NCBI GenBank assembly: GCA_022606135.1
Contig: JABYQN010000015.1
Location: forward strand, 124,001-188,000
Source: Fomes fomentarius
Taxonomy: Eukaryota > Basidiomycota > Agaricomycetes > Polyporales > Polyporaceae
Reading direction: 5' to 3'
Length of the DNA: 64,000 nt
In this document: positions 12,201 through 21,231 of the stretch, one piece after another
Layout of the letters: each line of letters begins with the position of its first letter
Numbering within the stretch: the stretch's first letter is position 1
Made by a program: the position numbers and the translations under genes
The notes under the pieces: model-generated
What the model saw: only the letters and a program-made list of their open reading frames with translations
Told to the model about the DNA's origin: nothing
Databases searched by the model: none

Positions 12201-12917
12201 GCGAAGCCCGACATCAAGAAGACGCTTCGTACGGTAGACTTTGTTTCAGACTTCATGCACCACGTGGCACACCGCAGCCCGATTTCGTATCGCTCATGAG
12301 GACCCACGCGCCGCGTATAGAGCGTTCTTGCATCATTCAGCAAGTTCTGGTCTACACGCTGGATGCCACAATGGGCGGACACAGGGCACGGAACTTCATG
12401 TTTTGAAACGGTGTGTTGGGATGGGCCAGCGCGTTCGCGTCAACTTGCGGTGTTTTCGGTCAGTTGCACGTCGTTTGAATGGTGGAGAACTGCGCTGGCT
12501 TCGGCTCGCGACCACCACGATGGGTAGTAGAGGAGCGTGTATGTACTATATTGGCACGGAAGGGTCAAAAAAGGAACACGACTTTAGGGAGGGGAGGGGA
12601 CGAAGTGTGCGGTAGCGGAATACCAGTAGTGAACGTAAGACGAGATGATCATCGAAAGAGAAAGAGGAACCAGGATCATGCATCATTCCCTGGAGCGATG
12701 GTCAGGCTACGTACATTCCATTGTACAGTAATCAATAATGTACGCACTAAACATCACTTCTCCGCATATGCATCTTGCTGCTTCTCAAATGCGTGCGTGC
12801 TGCTTCCAGGCACGACCGACGCTTCTATTTCATCCGTCTCATTGCCGACGTGCGAGCTGTGTTGTCTAGTAGGTACTTTAGGGTCAATCACTATCCGACG
12901 TGCATTATATCAGGTAC
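9211..12917. other. 3.7-kb gene-poor interval
   Basis: I see only short open frames on both strands, none with a recognisable domain or convincing splice partners. Adjacent decayed copies on the left suggest accessory, partly degraded DNA. No terminal repeats or transposase motifs were spotted. Confidence 0.4.
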
Positions 12918-15220
12918 TTACACAGTGGTACGTTCTGGGGGTCTCTTCACGGTAGCCTTGAACCGTTTCCTGTGAGGATCCTCTTCTTCGACCTCCGAGT
13001 CTTCATAGTTGCCCTCCATCTCAGTATGTTCACGCTTGTGAGTCTCGCCCGTTTGTATCCCTTTCGCCTGCCGAGGACCATGTGCAGATGATTCAGTATG
13101 GGGCTCCTCGGCTGAGGAGGCAACGGGCTCATTGACAGCGGCGCTCGGCTGAGCGACCGCATCGCTGCTTGGGGAACTATCATAGTCTGTCCCATCGTAC
13201 CTTGAAAAAGGTGGCGATATGTAGCAATCATACATCATAAGTTCGAGGCTCACTTGCGCGACGAAGCCGTCACTCACCAGTCGTCCTGCAGAATTTCGCA
13301 GTCGTCGGCGAATGCTTCCACGTGCTCTTTGTGAGCGTGTAGCACCAGAGTGCGTTCTGGATCCAGTTCGAATGGCGTAAATGATAGAGTAGCCTGGAAT
13401 CTCCTCCCATCCGGGTTCTGGTAAGCGTACTGCCGCGAGCGGTGCGGCCAATTCGATATGTAATCTGTGGAGCAGTCGTGCCTAGCTTCTGAGCTCTCTT
13501 TCACACTTGAGAAATCCGGGTGTACCATATAAGCCCAGTGTGCGACCTGCTGGGGAGTTCCTACTCTTAAGCCAGATCGGGTACACACCCCAAGGCTAAG
13601 CAGGAGAGTTGAAGTATATCCTAATTGGAGTTCGAGTATCAATGGAGGATCGCCTATCCATGAAACATCGGCGGGTTTTCTGGGTAGATTCCATTCAGAG
13701 TTCATGGTATTAAAATCTGTGAGATGGCGAAGATCGATGTGGATGGGAGAGGGGAGCCGATGGACAAGATCTTGGACAGGGAGCATGGAATTGAACATCG
13801 ATGTGTCCATTGTCTTCATAGTAGTGACTATATGTTCATCTGCCAGGTAGACCCTCCTCCATGTTGTAGAGGCCGATTTCTGCAGCATCTTGTCGTTCAC
13901 TTCGGTGGGTGCATAGACGAGATATGGAAATACGAGAGTTGATACGACCCTCCTTCGAAGAGACACATCGCCAACTCTGTAAGCCATGCTTTGGAGAGGT
14001 ATGCCACCGACTCTGTATAGTTTGTCGTTGGAGAGAATGTTCTCGGAGGGTAAAGGTTGGAGAAGTAGAAGCAGGAACCTCCTGTTAACGACCCATCCCA
14101 GATGACCTAGAAGTTGCTTCTGATATTCAAGCGTGGGGATTACCGTTGACACTCCGTGAGGCGTGCTTGCAAATGTTATGTAACCGTCATGCTTATCCTG
14201 TAAAGGTAGTAGTACATCATGAGCATCATCAACACTACAATGCAAATGAACATCACAAACGGCGTCCGAGGGACTTTGGTTCAAGCACTTCGTAGGGTCA
14301 ACAAAGTGAAGTTGAGAGCATTGGTGAAACGAAGACGGAGAGGTAGCAAAGAGGTGATAATCTGGGTGCTCAGCGGGATCTTCGGCTCGGAGATTCACCA
14401 GCTCGTCCCATGTGCAGTGCAATCCCCAAGCGAAGAGTGTCGTGTCCGGGGATTGTCTCATGATCTCCTCTTGCAGCCGCCGGAACGCCTTCCTGCCCTC
14501 GCCATACAGCGTCGGCATGTTGATATCGAAGATTCCCAGCAGGCAGTATGCCTCGTCTTCCTCGCGTGTAGTGACGCGTCTGGCCGCCCACGACATGCGC
14601 TGTGCAATGCTGAACCTCTTCATCTGCTTTGGATCCGCAAGGACCTCCACTGGTACTCCTGTGGCTTCTTCGACTAGTCGAGCCTGGTCATCTTTGAAAG
14701 CTATGGGGCTCCAGGAACTCGAGACAAAGGCAACCAATTTTGGGGCAATGAGCTCTTGCAGCGTCCATCCTCGGGTATGCCACTTGCTCTTCTTGAACTC
14801 GTCCTCGGGCATCGAGCGGTCATCGCTCAATACGTCCTCCAGATACGCAAAACACACATCCGCAAGGGAGTAGTAGCGGAACATGGAGTTGATTGCCTCG
14901 GAGAGCTCTGCACTGCTCGACTTGTCGATGCAGCAGGTATCGATCCAGATCCATTTGTAGCCCCACTTCTCGGCGAGCTCGCAGGCCTTCCTGATCTTCT
15001 CGGATGCAATGTCGCGAGGGGTCTGGCCAGGAGAGCACTTGGAAGGAAGTTTCTGGATTTCCTGGAACGTCTGATCGTTCTCTCCCCACACGTGCGAGAG
15101 AATCGCGTATTGATGCAGGAAACGTGTGTACCGGGGAACGTGCTCGGGCGAGACAAAGTACTCGAGTGTTGCCGTCTTGGATCGCAGAAGCCACATGGCG
15201 TACACTGTGACGTTTGGCAT
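12918..15220 (-). CDS. HET-domain (heterokaryon incompatibility) protein
   Basis: Exon 1 is 13278-15220, the intron 13201-13277 (77 nt, GTGAGT..TTCAAG), exon 2 12918-13200; 741 aa in phase. The start at 15220 (MPNVTVYAMWLL) is preferred to the upstream in-frame ATG at 15238 because it matches the paralogue at 1027. The HET domain occupies roughly residues 30-170: AILSHVWG, IASEKIRKACELA, WIWIDTCCIDK, FRYYSLADVCFAYLED, TRGWTLQELIAP. It is followed by the EEDEAYCLLGIFDINMPTLY segment common to basidiomycete HET proteins. No NACHT or WD repeats follow. The second exon adds a disordered acidic tail ending in a basic patch (HRKRFKATVKR), which could be a nuclear localisation signal. Expected role: non-self recognition triggering cell death, inferred from family. 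Confidence 0.85.
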
Positions 15221-15359
15221 GGAGCATACTCGCAACAATGGCGGAATCCGTACCCACCTCAGATAGCCTGGATGATCAAGTTGTTGCCCAGGGCGAGTGG
15301 ATAATAAGCTGATGCCGCCAAGGATTATGTATAGGCAAGGTCAGAGATGGAAGATCGTC

Positions 15360-15600
15360 CATGGAGGAGACAAGCTCACTGTGGGGATAAACACGGCGGA
15401 GAGGGGAGGAGCTAGGTCGATGTTTGTCCTCAGGGCAGTCAGTTCCGGGTCAGTTCTAGTAACAGATACCGCATGCACCCGCTGGCGCTGTCGATGAGAT
15501 CTCCTGTATGTAATTCGAAATTGAAGTCCCAACCTACCACATGGTGGTGCCGGCCCGGTGGGAAAAGGAGCAGGGCCCGGGGAGGGCGCTCGACAAATCG
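15360..15600. repeat. Upstream part of the duplicated HET locus, copy 2
   Basis: Counterpart of 1180-1560. Shared blocks are ACGGCGGAG, TTCCGGGTC, GGCGCTGT and CCACATGGTGG, in the same order and orientation relative to the HET start. Confidence 0.5.
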
Positions 15601-16680
15601 AAGAAGATGACACGCAGCTTGTGCGCCTCGCCGAGTCCGACGTCGCACAAGTGAAACGCAATCACAGTCGTATACCGAATCCTGGTCTCACATGTCTCTT
15701 GAGTAGTGATAGGCCTCACTTCCAACTCTATGTGGTGTGAGATGGATATCGACGCATGGCAACGAGCCTATATCTGGGACTCGGAATTGCGCCGGCGCAA
15801 GGAATTCTTCCACGAATCGAGTAGCTCGTGGCGCTGTCGAGGTGATTCTTGCGTAGGTTCAAGTTGACTGGGCAGGGGGTGAAGAGAGAAGGAATTGTCA
15901 ACTTGAGCGGTGCGTTAGCCAACGAACGCATGGGATATGGGATGTGAGGGGGTATGAGGGGGGCAAACGTGTACGTAAGTTATCGTGCTATCTGCGATAT
16001 TGATACTGCGTACACTGGGTGCAGGACAGAACAATCCTGGCCAGGCTATGGTAAGATTTCTGTAAAAGACCGGTGAAATTCATACAGTAACATTGCAAAG
16101 ACTATTGTAACCCTTGTTGTACTATTGTCCTAAAAACAGTCCTTCGTTGTAGAGCCGGTGTAAAGGACTACAAAAAGCTTTACCATTGTCACTGATGACT
16201 ATCGTAAACCTTTTCACTCTTCCTTCACAATATCATGACAATATTCCGAGGCAAATTATTCAGAAATACATCTAGTGGTAGCATGCCAAGCTCGAGCAAA
16301 CGCAGAACGGTTTTCCGTACTTTGGAACCCATGTCCGCGCGCACGGTGATTAACCGCACGTCTTGAAGACAGCGGGGCTAGCGTATCCATAACTCAAGCC
16401 ATATCAGTTGACGATGTCAATGCGTGAGCGGCGGGGCAGATATCAACTTCCGCTATCGTGTTATATGTGACAGGCATCATGATTTCATTTGGGAGTAGGA
16501 TGCGAGAGCGCGGGCATTGAGGTAGGATTGAACGGTGTGAAGACGACCACTACGTGGTTACGAGAACGAAATTATGAGCGCAAGGAGCGAAGGGCGGGGC
16601 GTCGTGCAGACGTTGCCGGTAAGGGTGAGACCGAGCACGGTGATCGCGGACAACAGGAGGTGTGATTTGAGTTCCATGCG
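15601..16680. other. No gene recognised; weak inverted repeat inside
   Basis: No credible coding frame. At 16049-16184 an imperfect inverted repeat (left arm from TGGTAAGATTT, right arm ending AAAGCTTTACCA) spans about 135 bp with many GTAA/TTAC words between the arms. It could be a decayed miniature element or a chance hairpin. Confidence 0.3.
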
Positions 16681-17960
16681 AGAGATTTGGTTCATCCAAA
16701 AGAAGAGGTCAAAGTTGGGTATACCGTACATAAGTACATCTGTACCGAGCCAGCGGCGAGAACTCTAACCCAAGCAGGGTTGAGCCGAACGCGAAAACCC
16801 TCCCAGTGGAAAAGCCGTGGTGATAGAAGCACGACAAAGCTTCGGCCGAGCCTGGGGTGCAAGCTGCCACTGCTTCTCCCAGTCCTCCAGGCACCGCACG
16901 AACCCCGGGTTCGGCTTGATGCAGGCGCGCTTGCCCTTCACGAACTCGAACGCATGCTCGTAGCTCATGTGGTGCGTGTAGATCAGGTATGCGATCACGA
17001 CCGACGCAGAGCGCGAGATTCCCTGAAATCCGCTTGGGTCAGACACGACAGGCGGAAAGTGGGAGAAATGGAAGCGCACCTGCTGACAATGAACGAGGAC
17101 GTTGATACCCTGCCTGAGCTTCTCGTCTATCCAGCGCACAGTGGACTCCAGATGAGGGCGGAGGTCCGTGTTGGTGCTGTCGTGGATGTCGATGCGCCAG
17201 CAGTCCAGTTTGTTGCCCTGCGCAGCATGCGCCTCGACGGAGGGTAGGTAGGGTGACTCGAGGACTTGAACGACGGCCTCGATGTTGTGGGATGTGAGGA
17301 GATGAGGGTCGAGGATGGCAGTGAAGGAGCCGAGGTAGAGGGCGCCTCTGTGCTGCTGGGGCGAGGCGGCGATGATAGAGTGCATGGGGGTGCACAAAGC
17401 CTGCATAGCCTCGGACGAAACGTTGGCGAAGGCGATCATGGTTGTTAAGAACTTGGAATTGCAAGGAAGTGAGTAGATGAGCTGGAGTGGGTGGGATAGG
17501 TATAGTCCTGGAAGAAGACGGGGGTTTATAAGCGAAAGAGGTTGACCGCAAAGGGGAAGCACTTGCATGTCGCCAGATCTGGCTGCCCGAATGCCCAGAA
17601 GTCAGGAATGATGCTCTAGGCTTGGCTCATACCTACCGTCGAGATCGTGTTTCTCTGGACTTCGGGCGTTATCGCCGCTCGCCCTCACGGCAAACCCGTT
17701 GTTGCTCCTCTCCAAATGCATCCCTGTTGCGCCAGTGCCCCAAATTTCAAGGCTGCGCGGATGGGTCATCCGTGGCTGTCCGCTTCCAAATACGACTGTA
17801 GTGGACAGGCGTACAGAGGCGAGGCGGCGTACAGAGGCGGATCGGCTGCAGCCAGTCTGGATCGCAAGGGCGGATGTGGGGTAGATGCATGGGGTCGTTC
17901 TACCTCGGCTGTTGGATACCGCAGATCGGTGAGGCTCTGGTGGGATTCGGCGCGGCTGAT
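16681..17960 (-). repeat. DSP duplication unit A
   Basis: The block contains gene A, its promoter and 3' flank. Downstream it matches unit B further than units C and D do (TATACCCAACTTT and CTCTTCTTTTGGATGAA are shared with B at about 20370-20400), so A and B look like an inverted sister pair. The upstream match (ATCCCTGTTGCGCC, GACTGTAGTGGAC, ACAGAGGCGGATCGGCTGC) ends near 17960. Confidence 0.6.
16765..17439 (-). CDS. Dual-specificity protein phosphatase, copy A
   Basis: Exon 1 17080-17439, intron 17023-17079 (57 nt), exon 2 16765-17022; 205 aa. The product is a compact DSP: a candidate general-acid Asp in IDIHDSTNTDL, then the loop LVHCQQ|GISRSAS, i.e. HCx5R with nucleophile Cys and phosphate-binding Arg, and the family PNPGF and WEK helix. 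The bar marks the intron, which falls in phase 0 between the Cys and the Arg. The intron has no in-frame stop, so retention inserts 19 residues. Such enzymes remove phosphate from Ser/Thr/Tyr of signalling proteins; the substrate is unknown. Compared with copy B it has Thr3 to Ala. There is a TATA-like TTTATA 91 nt upstream of the ATG, but no CCAAT box. Head-to-head with copy B. Confidence 0.85.
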   Translation of the reverse strand: MIAFANVSSEAMQALCTPMHSIIAASPQQHRGALYLGSFTAILDPHLLTSHNIEAVVQVLESPYLPSVEAHAAQGNKLDCWRIDIHDSTNTDLRPHLESTVRWIDEKLRQGINVLVHCQQVRFHFSHFPPVVSDPSGFQGISRSASVVIAYLIYTHHMSYEHAFEFVKGKRACIKPNPGFVRCLEDWEKQWQLAPQARPKLCRASITTAFPLGGFSRSAQPCLG

Positions 17961-18511
17961 GGTTTGGGTTGAGTAATTGGTCATTCAAGTTGGCCGCCGT
18001 CGGTATGTCAACAAGGATAATACGAACGCTCACTGAGGCAAATATTAGTTACGAAGACCACTGGGACGCGACTCCGAAGGCCCGGGCTTTACTTTGTTCA
18101 GGTGAGGGATGGTCTCGGTGACAGGTGCGCCTTCATCCACTCCAGTATGGAGCGGGGGACACGCATGTCTTGAGAATGTCCAGTAGACGCAAGGATTGTG
18201 TTTCCAGAGTCCTCGACATGGTGTCCTGCATGCATAGCTATTAGGAGGAGACGCTCCTCGGGAGTGGGCCGTTGCGCTGTCGTGACGGTTCGCATGTCAC
18301 GCCTTCCCTGTCACGCACTATACGCGTCATAGCCCCAGACTGCCACTTGAACCGTTGACGGTAAGTCAAAAGGTTGGCATTTTCGTCGTCGTGGCGGCGT
18401 TGTGCTAACCTGGATGATTGGATTGGTGCTTACGAGTCAGCAGCTAGCATCTCGCAAAGGGACGTGCCATCCATCTATGATAGCAGACAAACTTGAACTC
18501 AAATCATTTCA
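17961..18511. other. No gene recognised
   Basis: Spacer between DSP units A and B. Open frames are short and without a recognisable domain. Confidence 0.4.
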
Positions 18512-19533
18512 AGCCTGTGTTCTTCCTCTCTGCGCTGAGACTCTCCGCTGAAAGAGATCGACGTACTGTGGCCGGCATTCAGGGCCCCACCAGTAGGCTG
18601 ACCGACAAGGCCTCCACATCATGGGATCCTCATCCTTCTTCACTATCTCCTCACCTGATCACGCCCATGGTTCATGGTGGTAGAACTTGAAAGTTTGCTC
18701 TCATCGACACTGCACGTCTCCCTATGTCAAATCGCCGCTAAGCTACGAGATGACGAATACCCCTTAAGCCTCCATCGCCCTCCACTCTTGATAGCCCCTC
18801 CGGTCGCTGCGAACGTCTACAAGAGCATCTTAGCGACACACGTCCAAGGCGAACATATCCCTAGTGACGTCTTGAACATTCCGTTCGCGCTCTGCGGGAT
18901 ACAGGAAGGAATCCAGCGTGTTCGAAAACTATGCAATTGGTGGTGCGCAAGGGTGATTCGAATCACCCAAATCATATCCGGGAGATACCGTGACCGTGGG
19001 CGTCCGGATTGCTCTGGCTAACGATGGTAGGCCTGTCTCATGATCATTTGTCGACCTCGAAGGACAATGGCCGGCTACTCAATTACTCATCCGACATTAG
19101 CCTCTGCGCCATTCCAACAGTGCCTCACCAAGCGACAGTAGAGCGACAGACGTCATCGCTCCTGTCCCGGACTTCTACCCTGCGTCCGCCCGTGCAATCC
19201 AGACCGGCTACCTTAGTCACAGCCCATCGGCCTCTGTACGCCTCACCGCCGTCCATGGTCGTGTTCAAAACTGGACGGACCCCACAGATGACGGATCGGC
19301 ACAGGGATCTGCACAGCCTCGCGAAGCGCGCAGGCGCAACAGGGATGGAGGAGGGCGGGTGTGCGTGAATGTCAGCGGCGACACCGCGCGGAACAGAGTT
19401 AGTAAGGGACTTACGCACACGATGTGATATCGGCGGTAGGTATTGGCCAAGCTAGACCGCCATTCCTGAGTTTCAACCTCGTTTGGGACTTGGACAGTCA
19501 GATGTTGCCCCATTATCCCTCCTTCCCAATTGG

Positions 19534-19556
19534 GACCAATCGCTTCACATATAAAC
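19534..19556 (+). promoter_or_regulatory. CCAAT and TATA boxes of DSP copy B
   Basis: CCAAT at 19536-19540 and CATATAAA at 19548-19555 lie about 93 nt before the ATG at 19641. The same pair at the same distance is found at copies C and D, which supports a conserved core promoter. Confidence 0.55.
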
Positions 19557-19640
19557 CCCCGTCTCCTTCCAGGACTTTACCTATCCCACCCACTCCAGCT
19601 CATCGACACACACACTCACAATCTCAAACTCACAACAGTC

Positions 19641-20315
19641 ATGATCACCTTCGCCAACGTTTCGTCCGAGGCTATGCAGGCTTTGTGCACCCCCATGCAC
19701 TCTATCATCGCCGCCTCGCCCCAGCAGCACAGAGGCGCCCTCTACCTCGGCTCCTTCACTGCCATCCTCGACCCTCATCTCCTCACATCCCACAACATCG
19801 AGGCCGTCGTTCAAGTCCTCGAGTCTCCCTACCTACCCTCAGTCGAGGCGCACGCCGCCCAGGGCAACAAGCTGGACTGCTGGCGCATCGACATCCACGA
19901 CAGCACTAACACGGACCTCCGCCCTCATCTGGAGTCCACTGTGCGCTGGATAGACGAGAAGCTCAGGCAGGGTATCAACGTTCTCGTTCACTGCCAGCAG
20001 GTGCGCTTCCATTTCTCTCACTTTCCGCCTGTCGTGTCTGACCCAAGCGGATTTCAGGGTATCTCGCGCTCTGCGTCGGTTGTGATCGCATACCTGATCT
20101 ACACGCACCACATGAACTACGAGCATGCGTTCGAGTTCGTGAAGGGCAAGCGCGCCTGCATCAAGCCGAACTCGGGGTTCGTGCGGTGCCTGCAGAATTG
20201 GGAGAAGCAGTGGCAGCTTGCACCCCAGGCTCGGCCGAAGCTTTGTCGTGCTTCTATCAGCACGTCTTTTCCACTGGGAGGGTTTTCGCGTTCGGCTCAA
20301 CCCTGCTTGGGTTAG
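19641..20315 (+). CDS. Dual-specificity protein phosphatase, copy B
   Basis: Exon 1 19641-20000, intron 20001-20057 (57 nt, GTGCGC..TTTCAG), exon 2 20058-20315; 205 aa. Exon 1 encodes exactly the same 120 residues as copy D. Catalytic features are intact: Asp in IDIHDSTNTDL, HCQQ|GISRS split in phase 0 by the intron, and the PNSGF segment. The intron has no in-frame stop and is a multiple of three, as in copy A. Differences from the siblings are concentrated in exon 2 (THHMNYEHA, LQNWEKQ, SISTSFPLGG). No signal peptide or membrane segment. The gene is convergent with the SNF2 gene downstream. The substrate is unknown; the family suggests signalling phosphoproteins. Confidence 0.87.
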   Translation: MITFANVSSEAMQALCTPMHSIIAASPQQHRGALYLGSFTAILDPHLLTSHNIEAVVQVLESPYLPSVEAHAAQGNKLDCWRIDIHDSTNTDLRPHLESTVRWIDEKLRQGINVLVHCQQVRFHFSHFPPVVSDPSGFQGISRSASVVIAYLIYTHHMNYEHAFEFVKGKRACIKPNSGFVRCLQNWEKQWQLAPQARPKLCRASISTSFPLGGFSRSAQPCLG

Positions 20316-20363
20316 AGTTCTCGCCGCTGGCTCGGTACATTTCTATTCATCATGTAAAGCACG

Positions 20364-20714
20364 TTATACCCAACTTTTAACTCTTCTTTTGGATGAATTA
20401 AATTTCTCGGACGGGAATAATTTTACAAGTCCTATCTCGAATCCGTGATAATCATGCTCGGTCTCACCCTTACGGGGAACCACCACGCTCCGATCTTCCT
20501 CCACGTCCACAACCAACCCATCAACCGCAACGGTGCAGGGCTCGCGCGCTTCAGACATGCCCTTTCGCTCATCTCCGTTCTCATAGTCACGATTCACGAA
20601 CGACTTCGTCCACTTACCGTCTAATTCCATCTCCCATGTCCGCGCTCTCGGATGCTCCTGCACACGTATGTCGTCGGCGCGCAGTCCCGTTTCAGTCACC
20701 GTATGCAAAAACAT
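20364..20714 (-). CDS. Possible small protein or terminal exon, unrecognised
   Basis: A 116-aa open frame ending at TAA (20364) has protein-like, hydrophilic composition, for example RTWEMELDGKWTKSFVNRDY and TVAVDGLVVDVEEDRSVVV. No homologous domain was recognised. It overlaps the 3' flank of DSP-B, and an in-frame stop lies a short way upstream of its ATG, so it would have to be a complete small gene or a last exon spliced from further upstream. The distal part (KRRVKSWV) lies in sequence shared with DSP unit A, where the frame is not preserved; this lowers confidence. Confidence 0.3.
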   Translation of the reverse strand: MFLHTVTETGLRADDIRVQEHPRARTWEMELDGKWTKSFVNRDYENGDERKGMSEAREPCTVAVDGLVVDVEEDRSVVVPRKGETEHDYHGFEIGLVKLFPSEKFNSSKRRVKSWV

Positions 20715-21231
20715 TTCGGTGGCCCGACTTCCGCAGTACGACTCTAGGCAGCTGGGAGCTGCTCCTCGACTTCCTGCACGTTATCACGAGGACACTGGAC
20801 GTGGTAGTGTACCGACAAGTGCCGGTCAATATGGATAGAACAGTTGATCAGTGCGAGAGACCAATCCAAGCAGAGAACGATTGTAAATACAGCAAGTAAC
20901 GTAACAACAAGAGAGCTCTAATGTACCAAGACCGATGACTACAAGGTAATAGTACGAATCCAAAGACTTGTAAACCATGCTGTATGTGTACTATAGTAGG
21001 AAAGAATGCGGCATTGTAATGTACTGAGATGATAGTTAGGTATCCAAGAAAGCGGGTTGTGCGTAAGGTAGAATGCAAACAAGATAGAAGATGGTACAAC
21101 GCCCACAGATGGACCGTACGACCAGATATATATCCATAATATACGTGCGCGAGGGGCCGTGACGTGGTAACCGAGGACTCGAGAGGGCGAATCGAAGAAA
21201 GCGAGCGGCACAGAAGAGAAGCGTAACTAGC

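Larger units (their letters stand above)
18512..20416 (+). repeat. DSP duplication unit B
   Basis: A block of about 1.8-1.9 kb holding about 1.1 kb of upstream sequence plus gene B. It matches unit C (42230-44008) in inverted orientation almost throughout, starting at the GAGACTCTCCGCTGAAAGAG block, and unit D (48735-50205) from about 18790 on. It also contains an 18-bp perfect palindrome at 18951-18968 (GGGTGATTCGAATCACCC) that is not kept in unit C. Confidence 0.75.

Noticed and set aside
12947..13451. Minus-strand frames covering the HET gene's second exon as a separate gene
   Set aside because: A 77-nt intron (13201-13277) joins this exon to the HET reading frame in phase.
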